From the NCBI RefSeq assembly GCF_002287175.1, contig NZ_LMVM01000038.1, forward strand, positions 124,001-188,000: DNA of 64,000 bases, in the 5' to 3' direction. Under the pieces are notes generated by a model that had not been told where the DNA came from, did not search any database, and worked only from the letters and a program-made list of their open reading frames with translations. Source of the stretch: Methanobacterium bryantii (GTDB taxonomy: Archaea > Methanobacteriota > Methanobacteria > Methanobacteriales > Methanobacteriaceae). The position numbers and the translations under genes were made by a program. Position 1 is the stretch's first letter; every line of letters starts with the position of its first letter. Positions 27,541-38,907 of the stretch are shown piece after piece.

Positions 27541-28293
27541 CTAATCTACTAATTTTTTAATATAATCAAGACTTTCCAAAATTTCATCCTTGTTTGTAAC
27601 TTCTACAACAAGTACCCCCTCAAAGTTCTTCTTATTCAGACCTTCAAAGAGTGATTTAAAATCAATGTCTTTGCTTCCAACTGCATTATGGTTATCAAAG
27701 GACCCATCATTGTCGCTCAGGTGGAAGTGTCCGATGTTATCATATTTTAAAATTTCACCAATAGATACACCTGCATTATATGCATGCCCAACGTCGATCG
27801 TCATGAGCGCTCCAATCTCCTGAACTAACTCATTAAGTTCATCAAGACCTTTACAAGTCATTCCTTCCATGTCAGGCATGTTTTCAACACACAGCTTTAT
27901 TCCATGCTCTTCAGCAAATTTTGAGCATTCTTTAAGTGAAATTAAACTGCTTTCCTTGATTTTTTCTGGAAATTTCCGTGCCAAAAATGCCATATGGCCA
28001 GGGTGCACAACTACTATCTCTGAATCCATTTTAGAAGCTAAATCAATTGAACTTTTCACTTCTTCAACTGAAGCCTTTCGTATGGACTCATTTAAAGAAG
28101 CGATATTGATATCAGAAAGAGGAGCATGTATGCTTGTTTTTATATTATAAGAATTTACAATATCTGGATCTATCCTGTTATAAGGATATTCCATCATTAA
28201 TTCACAATATTTGACATTTATACTTTCTAAATAGTCCAGTATCTCTTTAAGGGACATTGGAAACAGTGCAAGTGTTGATACTCCAATTTTCAT
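27541..28293 (-). CDS. Sugar phosphate isomerase/epimerase family protein (AP endonuclease 2-like TIM barrel)
   Basis: About 250 residues starting MKIGVSTLALFPMSLKEIL, with metal-site strands of the family: SIHAPL, VVVHPGH, LCVENMPDM, MTIDVGHAYN, GHFHLSDNDG and VVEVTNKDE. The His, Glu and Asp residues fit a divalent-metal xylose-isomerase-like barrel. The substrate is unknown. The frame reaches 28305, but the ATG at 28293 has GGTGAT four bases upstream. Confidence 0.85.
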   Translation of the reverse strand: MKIGVSTLALFPMSLKEILDYLESINVKYCELMMEYPYNRIDPDIVNSYNIKTSIHAPLSDINIASLNESIRKASVEEVKSSIDLASKMDSEIVVVHPGHMAFLARKFPEKIKESSLISLKECSKFAEEHGIKLCVENMPDMEGMTCKGLDELNELVQEIGALMTIDVGHAYNAGVSIGEILKYDNIGHFHLSDNDGSFDNHNAVGSKDIDFKSLFEGLNKKNFEGVLVVEVTNKDEILESLDYIKKLVD

Positions 28294-28365
28294 GATTATC
28301 ACCAAAAATAAGTTGGGATTAAATAATATTTAATTCCAGCTCTGATATTTATAGAATTCAAAGTT

Positions 28366-30189
28366 TTATTCGTTTCTAACCCTGGCCTCTATAGGGATAT
28401 TTCTTTTAAGTGCATCCATTATGATGCCCGCAAGTTCTATATCCTTTTTAATTTTAATGGTACCTTTTTTACCAACTGTTGCAGTAAATAAGTATTCATC
28501 TTTCACCAAAATATCAAAAGGAGTGCCTATATTATCTTTACCAAAGTTCAGTACCACATAATTTCCAGAAAGCTGGACATCTACATTAAACATTTCTTCA
28601 TTTCCACTTGATCTAAATGGTTCAACACCTATGCTTATTCCTATTCTTCTTTCAACTTCGTCAATTGTCTTTCCTTTTTTACCTATAAGCTTTGGAATAT
28701 ATTCTTCATCCATCCAGACAGTGACACGTTTGTCCGATTTCATGTCAACTTCAACACGGGCCCCTGGAACTGTTTTCTTAATCTCTTTTATTATTTCACG
28801 TTCTGCAATCTTTTGAACTGGAGTTTTCTCATAAGTGGTTACTCCCACTTCCATAACAATGGTTTGCTCACCATAGGTGTATATCTCATGTGTAAGGTCT
28901 CCAGTATCAAAATTACGGATTTCTATAACTGGTCTTGAGAGATCTGCCTCCAGCATTCCAGATGGAACTTTTACAGTAAGTGCAACATCATAAACTGCTT
29001 CCACATTTCCATTATTTATAAAAATAGTTGTGTCTACAATTGATGGGATTATTCCAAGTTCTACCCTTCCAAGTATCCTTTGAATTGCATCTATAGGTTT
29101 TGTAGCATGCACAACACCAATCATGCCCACCCCTGCAAGTCTCATGTCTGCAAATATCCTGAAATCCCTTGTTTTCCTTAATTCATCATATATAGTATAA
29201 TCAGGACGTACAAGCAGTAGTATATCTGCTGTTTTCTCCATACTCCGCTCTAAAGGTGCGTATTGAGTTATTTCCGCGCTGACCTGTAAATCACGTGGTG
29301 ATTCCATAGTTTTGACAATAGAGTTGAGGTTTTTACTATAAAATTCTGCAATTGCCTGGGCAAAAGTAGTTTTACCTGCACCAGGTGGACCTGCAATTAA
29401 TATTCCTTTAGCTCTTTCCCTTAATCTCTCAATAAGCTTATCTGAAAGTCTATAATCATTTAGAAATACCTTTGCCACGGGTCTTACTACTGTTATCTCA
29501 AATCCATCAGAAAAAGGGGGCCTTGCAATTGATATCCTGTATTCTCTAAACTGAACAACAGTCGCACCTTCTCTTTCTATCTCAATAAAACTTTTAAAGT
29601 CACTTTTTGTCCTTTCCATAATTTCTTTAGCCATACGTTCAATTTCCGGATATGCTAAAGGTCTAGAACCTATTTTGACAAGTTTTATGTTTCCAGGAGT
29701 TCCCTTTTTTGCCATTGGAACTACATCTTCTTTTAAGTGAACAGACATGGTCTCATCGTCAAAGAACTTAGCTATTTCAAGTTCTGTGTATCCAATCATT
29801 TCCTGTTTCAGATAAATAACTTCAAGTCCCTGGGCTTTTGCAACTTCCATTTGAACTCTATCACTGGTAATCAGTGTAGATTCCGTTTTTTGAGCCGTAT
29901 CTCTTATCATAGCATCTATTTCTCCGCCTTTTGCCAGAGATATCTGCTCAAGAGTTGGTCTTTTACCAATGTAAATTAAATCTATAATTCCATCATTGTA
30001 AAGTTCCTGGAGATTCTTTAACTCTTCCAAACCGTTGAATCCAGTTTCTCTTCCCCTATTTGCCTGGTTTTCCAATTCAGATACAACTGCTTCAGGAATT
30101 ACTACTTCACATCCCTTAAATTCATCTTCCTGGACAATTTTAGTAATTCGTCCATCCACAATAACGCTAGTATCTGGAACTATTTTCAT
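28366..30189 (-). CDS. PIN domain-ATPase-KH protein (PilT-N/VirB11-like ATPase)
   Basis: 607 residues. The N-terminal PIN domain starts KIVPDTSVIVDGRI with catalytic acids (DTS, SELE, EIDAMIRD, TSDRVQ). The middle is a secretion-type ATPase with Walker A GPPGAGKTTFAQ and VRPDYTIYDELR. A KH domain lies near residues 490-530 (PKLIGKKGKTIDEVERRIG). The architecture is conserved in archaea and suggests an RNA-directed nuclease/ATPase of unknown target. I chose the ATG at 30189, with GGAGAG upstream, over the longer frame to 30219. Confidence 0.9.
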   Translation of the reverse strand: MKIVPDTSVIVDGRITKIVQEDEFKGCEVVIPEAVVSELENQANRGRETGFNGLEELKNLQELYNDGIIDLIYIGKRPTLEQISLAKGGEIDAMIRDTAQKTESTLITSDRVQMEVAKAQGLEVIYLKQEMIGYTELEIAKFFDDETMSVHLKEDVVPMAKKGTPGNIKLVKIGSRPLAYPEIERMAKEIMERTKSDFKSFIEIEREGATVVQFREYRISIARPPFSDGFEITVVRPVAKVFLNDYRLSDKLIERLRERAKGILIAGPPGAGKTTFAQAIAEFYSKNLNSIVKTMESPRDLQVSAEITQYAPLERSMEKTADILLLVRPDYTIYDELRKTRDFRIFADMRLAGVGMIGVVHATKPIDAIQRILGRVELGIIPSIVDTTIFINNGNVEAVYDVALTVKVPSGMLEADLSRPVIEIRNFDTGDLTHEIYTYGEQTIVMEVGVTTYEKTPVQKIAEREIIKEIKKTVPGARVEVDMKSDKRVTVWMDEEYIPKLIGKKGKTIDEVERRIGISIGVEPFRSSGNEEMFNVDVQLSGNYVVLNFGKDNIGTPFDILVKDEYLFTATVGKKGTIKIKKDIELAGIIMDALKRNIPIEARVRNE

Positions 30190-30231
30190 TTTATTTTCTC
30201 TCCATAAATTTTTAAACAAAGATATGCAATC

Positions 30232-30630
30232 TTAACTTTTATCATAAACTTCATCTGGATTAAATACTTTATTTCCTACAATTTCCAGTTCATCATCTAT
30301 TACTTTCCTGAAAAAGCAGGATTCATACCCTTCATGGCAGGCCCCGCCTTTTTGGCTAACTTTAATAAGGACCGCATCTTCATCACAATCAACACGTATC
30401 TCTTCAACGTGCTGGAAATTGCCTGAACTTTCTCCTTTAAGCCAGAGCTTCTGGCGTGAAGTACTCCAGTAGTGTGCTTTTTTTGTTTCTATTGTCTTTT
30501 TAAGGGCTTCTTCATTCATGTAAGCCACCATAAGGACTTCAGAAGTTTTATAATCCTGTGCTATTGCTATGACTAAGTTTTGATCGCCTACTTTGTGTCT
30601 AAAATTAAAATTGCATTTTTCCGTTTTCAT
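30232..30630 (-). CDS. hisI: Phosphoribosyl-AMP cyclohydrolase
   Basis: Third step of histidine synthesis. The 132 residues contain the metal motif VDCDEDAVLIKVSQ and the conserved AHYWSTSRQKLWLKGESSGN, followed by ACHEGYESCFFR. The protein is single-function, without the HisE pyrophosphatase domain. It starts at the base after the hisS stop. Confidence 0.96.
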   Translation of the reverse strand: MKTEKCNFNFRHKVGDQNLVIAIAQDYKTSEVLMVAYMNEEALKKTIETKKAHYWSTSRQKLWLKGESSGNFQHVEEIRVDCDEDAVLIKVSQKGGACHEGYESCFFRKVIDDELEIVGNKVFNPDEVYDKS

Positions 30631-31926
<1,296 letters not shown>

Positions 31927-32083
31927 TATAATCCTCCAAATCAAAATAAATAGATCGCATATTGTTAAATCTAAAAAAATGATATTTTTTGATACTCTTT
32001 AAGTATCTATAAAATTCATTTAAAATAATTTTGCAAAATTTAAAAAGTTACAGAAAAGTTGATCTAATTTTGAACACAATATC

Positions 32084-32746
32084 TCATTCATAGTACTTCA
32101 AATACTCCCTCATCATTTTAGGGAATGATTTTGCGCTTAAAAATCTCAGCCCGAGCCTTTCAGCCCAAACTTTTATACCCTCATCGGCTGCCACAACTCC
32201 TGCTCCTAACTCCTTAGCAAGAAGCAGACAATCAAGATCAGGAGCACTGTCAAGAGTACCTTTTCTTAATGCAGCCCTGTATTTTTTTCTAAAGTCTTTT
32301 ATAGCACTTCCAAGAACTTCAAATTCAATGTCTGATTTTTCCTGCCCTCTTCCTAATCTAACCATAGATTCTACAGCAGTTTCCCATATGGCATTTTCTG
32401 ATATTTTCATACCTTTGTTCATCCTTTCCCTCATGTCATGGACATACTCATAGAATATTTCAGAAGGTATTTTAGTATCATATCTATTTGGGCTTTTTTT
32501 TACAATCCATGTCTCTGTTTTTACCAGTATATCTTCAGGGCATTCGTACCTAGTCATATAATTTATAAATTCTTTATAAGTAATAGGAGGCATGTGACAG
32601 CTCATGTTAAGTTTTATCCTTGATTTAGCAATTAAATCTACTAAAATATCCACAGTAGTGGCCAGGTCTCCTTCTCCAATTTCATCTCTAAGCTGTGTAT
32701 CTGTAAATGCAGTTGTATCCAACACAAACCTCTGTTTTGCAGGCAT
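32084..32746 (-). CDS. RNA ligase partner protein (PIN-like)
   Basis: 220 residues with a PIN-type start (RFVLDTTAFTD) and late acidic positions (DLDCLLLAKELGAGVVAADEG). The sequence matches what I recall of the archaeal RNA ligase partner family, often next to an Rnl3-type RNA ligase. No ligase gene is in this window, so the partnership would be at a distance. It stands as a single minus-strand gene. Confidence 0.8.
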   Translation of the reverse strand: MPAKQRFVLDTTAFTDTQLRDEIGEGDLATTVDILVDLIAKSRIKLNMSCHMPPITYKEFINYMTRYECPEDILVKTETWIVKKSPNRYDTKIPSEIFYEYVHDMRERMNKGMKISENAIWETAVESMVRLGRGQEKSDIEFEVLGSAIKDFRKKYRAALRKGTLDSAPDLDCLLLAKELGAGVVAADEGIKVWAERLGLRFLSAKSFPKMMREYLKYYE

Positions 32747-32929
32747 TATACTCCCTCGATATCTGAAAATACCATATCCTTTAAATTATATCTTAAATTA
32801 AATGATACTCCTTTAGCTTAATTAAATATATAACTATTCCTGAATTATAACATGATCTAATTCTAACTACATTAATTTTTATCTAATAAACAATATAAAA
32901 TGTTCTAAGAACCAATAAATGTGATAGAA

Positions 32930-33778
32930 ATGATAACCGGTAAAACAAATGTCGTAGGAGTAATAGGCGATCCCGTGGAGCACAGCTTATCTCCACCAAT
33001 GCATAATGCTGCTTTTAAGCATTTAAAGATGGATTATGTTTATGTACCTTATCACGTGAAAAAAGGTATGCTCGGTGATGCAATAATAGGTGCGAAATCG
33101 TTGAATATAAAAGGGTTGAACATTACAATTCCACACAAAACAGATGTAATGAAACATCTTGATGCGCTTGATAAATCTGCAGAACTCATTGGGGCAGTTA
33201 ACACAATTAAATTCGATGAAGACTACGCAAAAGGATACAATACAGACGGTATAGGTGCTGTAAAAGCTATTGAAGAAATAAGCAGCGTGAAAAATAAAAA
33301 AGTTATCATACTAGGGGCTGGTGGTGCAGCCCGTGCAATTTCATTCCAGATACTTATGGACGGGGCGGAGTCCATTGTAATTGCAAATCGGACAGTGGCA
33401 AATGCAGAGCAGCTCCAGAGAGATCTGGTTGAAAAACTGAATGCAGATGTTAAGAGTATAGATCTTGGTGAAAAACTCGAAATTGAACTTTCAAATGCCG
33501 ATATTTTGATAAACACCACCCCAATTGGAATGTATCCGAATGTAGATCAGGAGCCACTGGTTAAAGCTGAATTGATGCATGAAAATTTAGTTGTTAAAGA
33601 CTGCGTTTATAACCCATTACAAACAGGACTGATCAAAGAAGCTGAAAAATGCAATGCTAAAGTAGTATCTGGGCTTAAAATGCTTATTTATCAAGGTATG
33701 GAGGCATTCAGAATATGGACCGGTGTGACTCCACCTTTAGAAATTTTTGAACGCTCCTTAAAAGGCCAGTTTGAATAA
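32930..33778 (+). CDS. aroE: Shikimate dehydrogenase
   Basis: NADP-dependent reduction of 3-dehydroshikimate in the aromatic pathway. The 282 residues show VEHSLSPPMHNAAF, the catalytic Lys in NITIPHK, the dinucleotide loop GAGGAARAI and NTTPIGM. The frame opens at a GTG at 32921, but GTGAT there looks like the ribosome site for the ATG at 32930, which gives MITGKTNVVGVIG. aroD lies 5.5 kb downstream rather than adjacent. Confidence 0.95.
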   Translation: MITGKTNVVGVIGDPVEHSLSPPMHNAAFKHLKMDYVYVPYHVKKGMLGDAIIGAKSLNIKGLNITIPHKTDVMKHLDALDKSAELIGAVNTIKFDEDYAKGYNTDGIGAVKAIEEISSVKNKKVIILGAGGAARAISFQILMDGAESIVIANRTVANAEQLQRDLVEKLNADVKSIDLGEKLEIELSNADILINTTPIGMYPNVDQEPLVKAELMHENLVVKDCVYNPLQTGLIKEAEKCNAKVVSGLKMLIYQGMEAFRIWTGVTPPLEIFERSLKGQFE

Positions 33779-33852
33779 CTTATTAACCCATATTTTTATT
33801 TAAATGATTTAAAATCAATTTAATGATAATTAACAGAGCAGAGGTAATAATC

Positions 33853-34701
33853 ATGGAAAACATCACTATAACAGACAACCATATCCATGTCGACCCACAT
33901 AATGGTGAAGGTCCCATTGAGGTTGCAAAAAAATTCCAGAGGGCTGGTGGAAATGTGATGATCATCCCCAACAAACCAACATGGACAGTCGGAAAATTGT
34001 GCAGCTTTGAGGAAGCAATGGAACTTGTTATCAAATGTGTGGATAAAATAAATACAGATACCGATGTGAAAGCGTTTGCAGTGGTTGGTGCCCACCCTGC
34101 AGAACTCTCAAAACGTGTGGAAAATGGTATGGAACTTGAAATGGCAGAAAAAATGATGATGGGTACACTGGAAGATGCGCAAAGACTTGTACTTGAAGGA
34201 AAAGCTATTGGAATTGGTGAAATCGGCAGACCCCATTATGAAGTCTCACCTGAAGAGCTTGAAGCCCACAACAGGATTATGTCATACGCCATGGAACTTG
34301 CAGCTGATGCTGACTGCGCTGTACAGCTCCATACAGAAGATGCAACTGAAGAACATTTCCTGGAATTTGCCAGAATGGCAGATAAAGCAGGTTTAGACAG
34401 ACATAAAGTTATGAAACATTTTTCAGGGCCGATGGTTAGTGTTGATGAAAATCATGGTTTAACCCCTTCCATTATTGCAACAAGGACTGTGGTGACTGAG
34501 GGGCTTAAAAAAGGAACTAATTTTTTAATGGAAACAGATTATATGGACATGCTCTCGAGACCTGGTGCAGTTTTAGGCCCAAAAACAGTTCCAAGGCGGA
34601 CAAAAGAGCTCTTAAGAAATGGGACTTTAACTGAAGAAGACGCCCATAAAATCCATGTGGAAAATGTAGAAAAAATTTATGGAATTGACCTGGGCTTCTA
34701 A
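33853..34701 (+). CDS. TatD-related metal-dependent hydrolase
   Basis: 282 residues with the metal-binding start TDNHIHVDPH, then VGAHPAEL, GIGEIGRPHYEVS, VQLHTEDATEEHF, KHFSGP and FLMETDYMDM, the TatD/amidohydrolase set of His, Glu and Asp ligands. The archaeal branch has an unknown substrate. The frame opens at 33823, but the ATG at 33853 has GAGGTAA before it. Confidence 0.85.
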   Translation: MENITITDNHIHVDPHNGEGPIEVAKKFQRAGGNVMIIPNKPTWTVGKLCSFEEAMELVIKCVDKINTDTDVKAFAVVGAHPAELSKRVENGMELEMAEKMMMGTLEDAQRLVLEGKAIGIGEIGRPHYEVSPEELEAHNRIMSYAMELAADADCAVQLHTEDATEEHFLEFARMADKAGLDRHKVMKHFSGPMVSVDENHGLTPSIIATRTVVTEGLKKGTNFLMETDYMDMLSRPGAVLGPKTVPRRTKELLRNGTLTEEDAHKIHVENVEKIYGIDLGF

Positions 34702-34755
34702 ATAGATAATGCAGGGTTCAATTTAACTATTTTTAATTTAAAAAAGGGATTTTAA

Positions 34756-35334
34756 TCAGTGGCTTCCACCAATAATGAAAGAAACTACACTTATAAGTAC
34801 CCCAATTAAAACAATTTCAAAACTGACCCTTAAAAGGCTGTCCCTTGATACTTTACCAAGATACACTCCCAGTATGATTAATGCTGCAAAACAAAATATC
34901 ACAGTAGTTATGGTAGCTGTTATTTTATCTGGAATCAGCAAAAAAGGCACTACAGGAACGAAAGACCCTATGAAACTGGAAAATCCATGGGTAAACATAC
35001 TCATGTAAATCCTTCTTTTGGCCTGCTTGTAAATGATAGTCTCGTCAAGGTCGCCCTCGTTCAGCATCATCTTTTCTTCAAGTTCACGCAGTGTCCTTGC
35101 TTCTTCTGCCCTTTCACCTATGAAAGAACCAAATGCGTTTGACATTGCAAGAGCTATACCCCCACTTAATCCAGTAAGACCTATAGCAAAATTAGAAATT
35201 TCGAGCCCTCCAGCACTTGCTACGCCACTTGCAGCCAGTGTTACACCCATAACCGCAAGAATTCCGTCTAAAGTACCTAAAGCGACATATCGGCTCATCT
35301 TAAAATATTCTTCAATTAATTCTCGTATGTTCAT
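34756..35334 (-). CDS. VIT1/CCC1-like membrane transporter
   Basis: 192 residues with five predicted membrane segments. The N-terminal half holds the family motif YVALGTLDGILAVMGVTLAASG and the cytoplasmic ERAEEARTLRELEEKM stretch, where VIT proteins bind metal through Glu residues. It likely moves Fe2+ or Mn2+; the metal cannot be decided. Single gene. Confidence 0.8.
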   Translation of the reverse strand: MNIRELIEEYFKMSRYVALGTLDGILAVMGVTLAASGVASAGGLEISNFAIGLTGLSGGIALAMSNAFGSFIGERAEEARTLRELEEKMMLNEGDLDETIIYKQAKRRIYMSMFTHGFSSFIGSFVPVVPFLLIPDKITATITTVIFCFAALIILGVYLGKVSRDSLLRVSFEIVLIGVLISVVSFIIGGSH

Positions 35335-35401
35335 TTCTTATTTTTCTCCAATATACGATCTGTTTAGAATGTTCATAAAATCAGATGTTTATACTTTTAT
35401 A

Positions 35402-35737
35402 TTAATAAGTTATTTTAACTTCATTTATTTTTAAAATTTCTGTTTTCAAGACAGGGATCTCATCTTTTACAGTTTCCCAAACCACATCAAGATCACAGTC
35501 TCCACTTTCAAGGACATCTCTAACATTTGCAATGGTTTCCCACGGGATCTCAGGGTATTTATCTTTAAAATCACATGGCATATTTTTAACCGACTCGCCA
35601 ATGATTTTAACCCGCCTGATTACTGGTTCGTGAATAAAACCAGTACTTAAAAATTCTTCTTTGGTAATGTCCTTTGTGTAATCTTCGATGAGGTCGATAG
35701 ATTGTAAAATATGGTCTAGAAATATATTTGAAGTCAT
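35402..35737 (-). CDS. HepT-like (DUF86) protein with a changed active site
   Basis: 111 residues in the HEPN/HepT family: FLDHILQSIDLIEDYT, RRVKIIGESVKNMP, and the IPWETIANVRD region followed by DLDVVWETVKDEIP. In active HepT toxins an R-x4-6-H motif ends this region (type RNRLVHGYF). Here it reads RDVLESGDCDLD, so the His is gone. No MntA nucleotidyltransferase gene adjoins it. It is probably an orphan without RNase activity. Confidence 0.75.
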   Translation of the reverse strand: MTSNIFLDHILQSIDLIEDYTKDITKEEFLSTGFIHEPVIRRVKIIGESVKNMPCDFKDKYPEIPWETIANVRDVLESGDCDLDVVWETVKDEIPVLKTEILKINEVKITY

Positions 35738-35919
35738 ATGAGTTCAACACAAAAAGTTATTTTAGGGTATATTAATTTGATCATATTATATTTTTTTCTT
35801 AATATGTATTCGTGTAATTTATTAGGGTAAATCTAATTTTATAATGACATCCAGATGCAATAAAGGATCAAAAATTAAGAAAAAAAGAAATAATTAAATA
35901 AATAATTCATAATTTAAAA

Positions 35920-37131
35920 TTAACCCCTTCCTAACTCCTTATGAGCCCTCGCAAGGTGTCCTGCAGCCAAAGCTGCCATTAATGAAAGCTCACCTGCAAG
36001 CACAATTCCTGCAATGATTTCAGCGAATTTATGGACCTTTTCATTTCCATAGACTCCCATAATTTCAAGGCACTCGCGGGCTGTACCAATACTTGTACCT
36101 CCCCCAACGGTTGCAATCGGAACGTCTGGAAGTGTAACTGAAAAGTAAAGGTCCCCATTTTCTTCTCTTGATGCAGTGGTTATTCCAAGGCTTCCCTCAA
36201 CTATGTGGGCTTCGTCCTGTCCCGTGGCTAAAAATATAGCGCCGATCATGTTTGCATACTGGGCGTTGAACCCCATACTTCCAGAAATTGCAGATCCAAT
36301 CAGGTTTTTAGATGTGTTAACTTCAACAATGGCTTCAGATGTTGATTTAAGCTTTTTTTCGACTATTTCCTTTGGAACGATGATCTCTGCAACAAGGCTT
36401 TTACCTCTTCCCTCTACCATGTTTATAGAAGATGGTTTTTTGTCCACACATACATTTCCACTTGATGCAATTACATGGGCACCTGTTTTATGGGATAAAA
36501 GGCTTAAAGCTGCTTCAGTTGCTATTGTAACCATGTTCATTCCCATACTGTCCCCTGTTGTAAATACAAATCTAGGGTAAACATACCTGCCTACTACAAG
36601 TATCGGGTCGATTTTTATAAGCATTCCATGTCTTGTGGTTACTTCCGCCGCTTTTTTAAGCTCTTTAAAGTTATTTTCAATCCATGCTTTAATTTCAAGT
36701 GCATCAGTTACAGATTTAGCCTTTATAACTGGTGCCCTTGTCATTTTATCGCTGATTATTTTGGTGGTGACTCCACCTGCTCCAGTTATAGTAGAACATC
36801 CCCTGTTTATAGATGCTATAAGCGCACCTTCCGATGTTGCAAGGGGTATATAAAATTCACCCTGGGCATAATCTCCATTAATCTTAAGAGGGCCCGCGAT
36901 TCCAACAGGTATCTGAACTGCTCCTATGGGTTGTTCAATGTTCTTTTTAGATGCACTTTCCATATCGATTGAATAATTTGATAAATGTTCAATTTTGGAA
37001 TTGCTTACTTCTTCTATAAATTTACGCCTGATTGCCACCGCTTGATCAATGTTATCAGTGTACTTTTCAATTTCGCGAAGTTTAATTTCTCCAGCTTTAA
37101 GTTTATCTATAATTTCTCTTTCATTTACCAT
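35920..37131 (-). CDS. hmgA: 3-hydroxy-3-methylglutaryl-CoA reductase
   Basis: NADPH-dependent formation of mevalonate, committed to archaeal isoprenoid lipids. The ~403 residues contain PLATSEGALIASINRG with the catalytic Glu, TTGDSMGMNMV with Asp, and the C-terminal GHLARAHKELGRG with His. There is no membrane segment, as in other archaea. I prefer the ATG at 37131 with GGTGATGG upstream to the frame opening at 37140. Confidence 0.96.
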   Translation of the reverse strand: MVNEREIIDKLKAGEIKLREIEKYTDNIDQAVAIRRKFIEEVSNSKIEHLSNYSIDMESASKKNIEQPIGAVQIPVGIAGPLKINGDYAQGEFYIPLATSEGALIASINRGCSTITGAGGVTTKIISDKMTRAPVIKAKSVTDALEIKAWIENNFKELKKAAEVTTRHGMLIKIDPILVVGRYVYPRFVFTTGDSMGMNMVTIATEAALSLLSHKTGAHVIASSGNVCVDKKPSSINMVEGRGKSLVAEIIVPKEIVEKKLKSTSEAIVEVNTSKNLIGSAISGSMGFNAQYANMIGAIFLATGQDEAHIVEGSLGITTASREENGDLYFSVTLPDVPIATVGGGTSIGTARECLEIMGVYGNEKVHKFAEIIAGIVLAGELSLMAALAAGHLARAHKELGRG

Positions 37132-37249
37132 AACCATCACCGATAAGTTTTATTTAAAATTTAAAAATTAAAAGTCATTTTAAAGCTCCATTAAATGAAG
37201 ATATCTGTATTTTATATAAAATAAATTTTAATTATGATTAAAATAAGAA

Positions 37250-38116
37250 TTATTTTAATGCATCTTTTATAACTTTTACAATTTCAGAAGGCGCTGAAGC
37301 TACAGTTACACCTGCTTCTTCAAGTGCGGCTATTTTACTTTTTGCAGTTCCGCTTTCCCCTTCAATAATTGCACCTGCATGCCCCATCCTTTTACCCGGA
37401 GGTGCAGTAACTCCTGCAATGTAAGCCACGACTGGTTTTGAAATATTTTTACTTATGAACTTCGCTGCGTTTTCTTCAGCATTTCCTCCAATTTCACCAA
37501 TCATCACCATTGCGTCGGTGCCGTCGTCGTCTTCAAACCTTTGAAGCACATCTGCAAAGTCCATACCAACAACAGGGTCTCCCCCTATACCTAAACATGT
37601 GCTTTGGCCCATTCCTGCATTGGTTATCTGATTTGCAACTTCATAGGTTAGTGTACCACTTCTTGAAACTATTCCAACATTTCCTTTATTAAAAATATGC
37701 GTAGGCATTATTCCAAGCTTTCCAACACCTGGAGTTATGACTCCCGGAGTATTAGGGCCTATTACAATAGTATCATTCTTTTTTGCATATTCTACGATTT
37801 CCATTGTGTCATGCACAGGAATATGTTCAGTGATTATAGTTACAATATCCAGCTGTGAAATAGCTTCAAATGCCGCGTCCTTAGCAAATGGTGCCGGAAT
37901 AAAAATAATTGATGCATTTATATCCGGATTTTCTTCTTTAGCCTCTTCTACTGAATTATAAATATTTACAGGCCCTAATTTTTGGCCTCCCTTTCCAGGA
38001 GACGTACCTGCCACAATATTTGTATTGTAAGCAAGCATCTGTTCAGTGTGGAAAGACCCCTGCTTTCCTGTAGCCCCCTGCACAATACAGCGGGTATTTT
38101 CATCAAGAATTATCAT
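37250..38116 (-). CDS. sucD: Succinate--CoA ligase (ADP-forming) subunit alpha
   Basis: 288 residues with CoA-binding QGATGKQGSFHTEQM, the GPNTPGVI loop, and the phosphohistidine in RMGHAGAIIEG. In Methanobacteriales it works in the incomplete reductive route to 2-oxoglutarate. The beta subunit gene is not adjacent. It follows the gene at 38121-38849 by four bases, so the two are probably one transcript. Confidence 0.95.
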   Translation of the reverse strand: MIILDENTRCIVQGATGKQGSFHTEQMLAYNTNIVAGTSPGKGGQKLGPVNIYNSVEEAKEENPDINASIIFIPAPFAKDAAFEAISQLDIVTIITEHIPVHDTMEIVEYAKKNDTIVIGPNTPGVITPGVGKLGIMPTHIFNKGNVGIVSRSGTLTYEVANQITNAGMGQSTCLGIGGDPVVGMDFADVLQRFEDDDGTDAMVMIGEIGGNAEENAAKFISKNISKPVVAYIAGVTAPPGKRMGHAGAIIEGESGTAKSKIAALEEAGVTVASAPSEIVKVIKDALK

Positions 38117-38120
38117 AAGT

Positions 38121-38849
38121 TCACTCTCCCGAGATTCTCATTCTTTCAAAAAGGGGTACTGCCAAATCCATAACATTTCCATTCATAAAAGCAGTAACTG
38201 ACATTATAACGCCCCTTGGTATCACATAAGAAGGTGTTCCTCTCCTAACAAGATTCACGTGCTGGTTACCGACAGCTGCACCCACCATGGCCCCTGCTAC
38301 AGTTCCAACACTTTCTATATTTTCTATTGTTGCAACAACTACAGGATCATCTGTTTGATCTGAAATGTAACCTACACCAGGTATTTTCAGTGTTCCGGTA
38401 ACTCCTCCACCGCCGATATCTGTGACATCATCCATACCTTTCGCTGCCTTTATAACAGAATCTGCAACCTTACCTACAATTTCTTCGCCACCATATGTAT
38501 CAAATGCAATAATTACAGCATCGGGATATCTATCTTCTCTTATTTTTGCCTCCGCATAAGAAATGCCTTCCCCTGCACCTTCAGGAGTTTTTGATATCCC
38601 ACCTATATCTCCAAGGCTTTCTGCATTTTTACGCAGTATGTCTATTACTTTAGAATTAACAGATTCTAATTTATCATCCTCAACAAATGCACTTATAACC
38701 ACATCGTCCCCTGTAATATTAGTTAAAGCCGCTTTATACGCTCCAACATCCAGTAATTGTGAAATATCATTTTCTATATTCTGGATAAGGGAACAACTGC
38801 AGGAAACATCATTTATTGAGATATCTGCACCAATAGCAGTTAGTTTCAA
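38121..38849 (-). CDS. Conserved hypothetical protein linked to sucD
   Basis: About 242 residues, soluble, with Gly-rich strands (FDTYGGEEIVGKVADSV, DIGGGGVTGTLKIPG, AGAMVGAAVGNQHVN) and a double cysteine CSCS near residue 16. I cannot name the family. The frame extends to 38933, but that part carries a TATA box (38908-38924); a TTG at 38849 with GGGTGAT three bases upstream gives LKLTAIGADISIND and is the likely start. The four-base gap to sucD suggests a shared transcript. Confidence 0.75.
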   Translation of the reverse strand: MKLTAIGADISINDVSCSCSLIQNIENDISQLLDVGAYKAALTNITGDDVVISAFVEDDKLESVNSKVIDILRKNAESLGDIGGISKTPEGAGEGISYAEAKIREDRYPDAVIIAFDTYGGEEIVGKVADSVIKAAKGMDDVTDIGGGGVTGTLKIPGVGYISDQTDDPVVVATIENIESVGTVAGAMVGAAVGNQHVNLVRRGTPSYVIPRGVIMSVTAFMNGNVMDLAVPLFERMRISGE

Positions 38850-38907
38850 GTAATCACCCTTAATTAAATTTAATGTAATTTTGTATAAGCTATATTTCAA
38901 TGAACTG

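Noticed and set aside
32084..32746. Two-gene RNA repair system with an RNA ligase
   Set aside because: Only the partner protein is present; neighbours are hisS and aroE, not a ligase.
35402..35737. Active HepT/MntA toxin-antitoxin pair
   Set aside because: The catalytic His is missing and no nucleotidyltransferase gene adjoins it.
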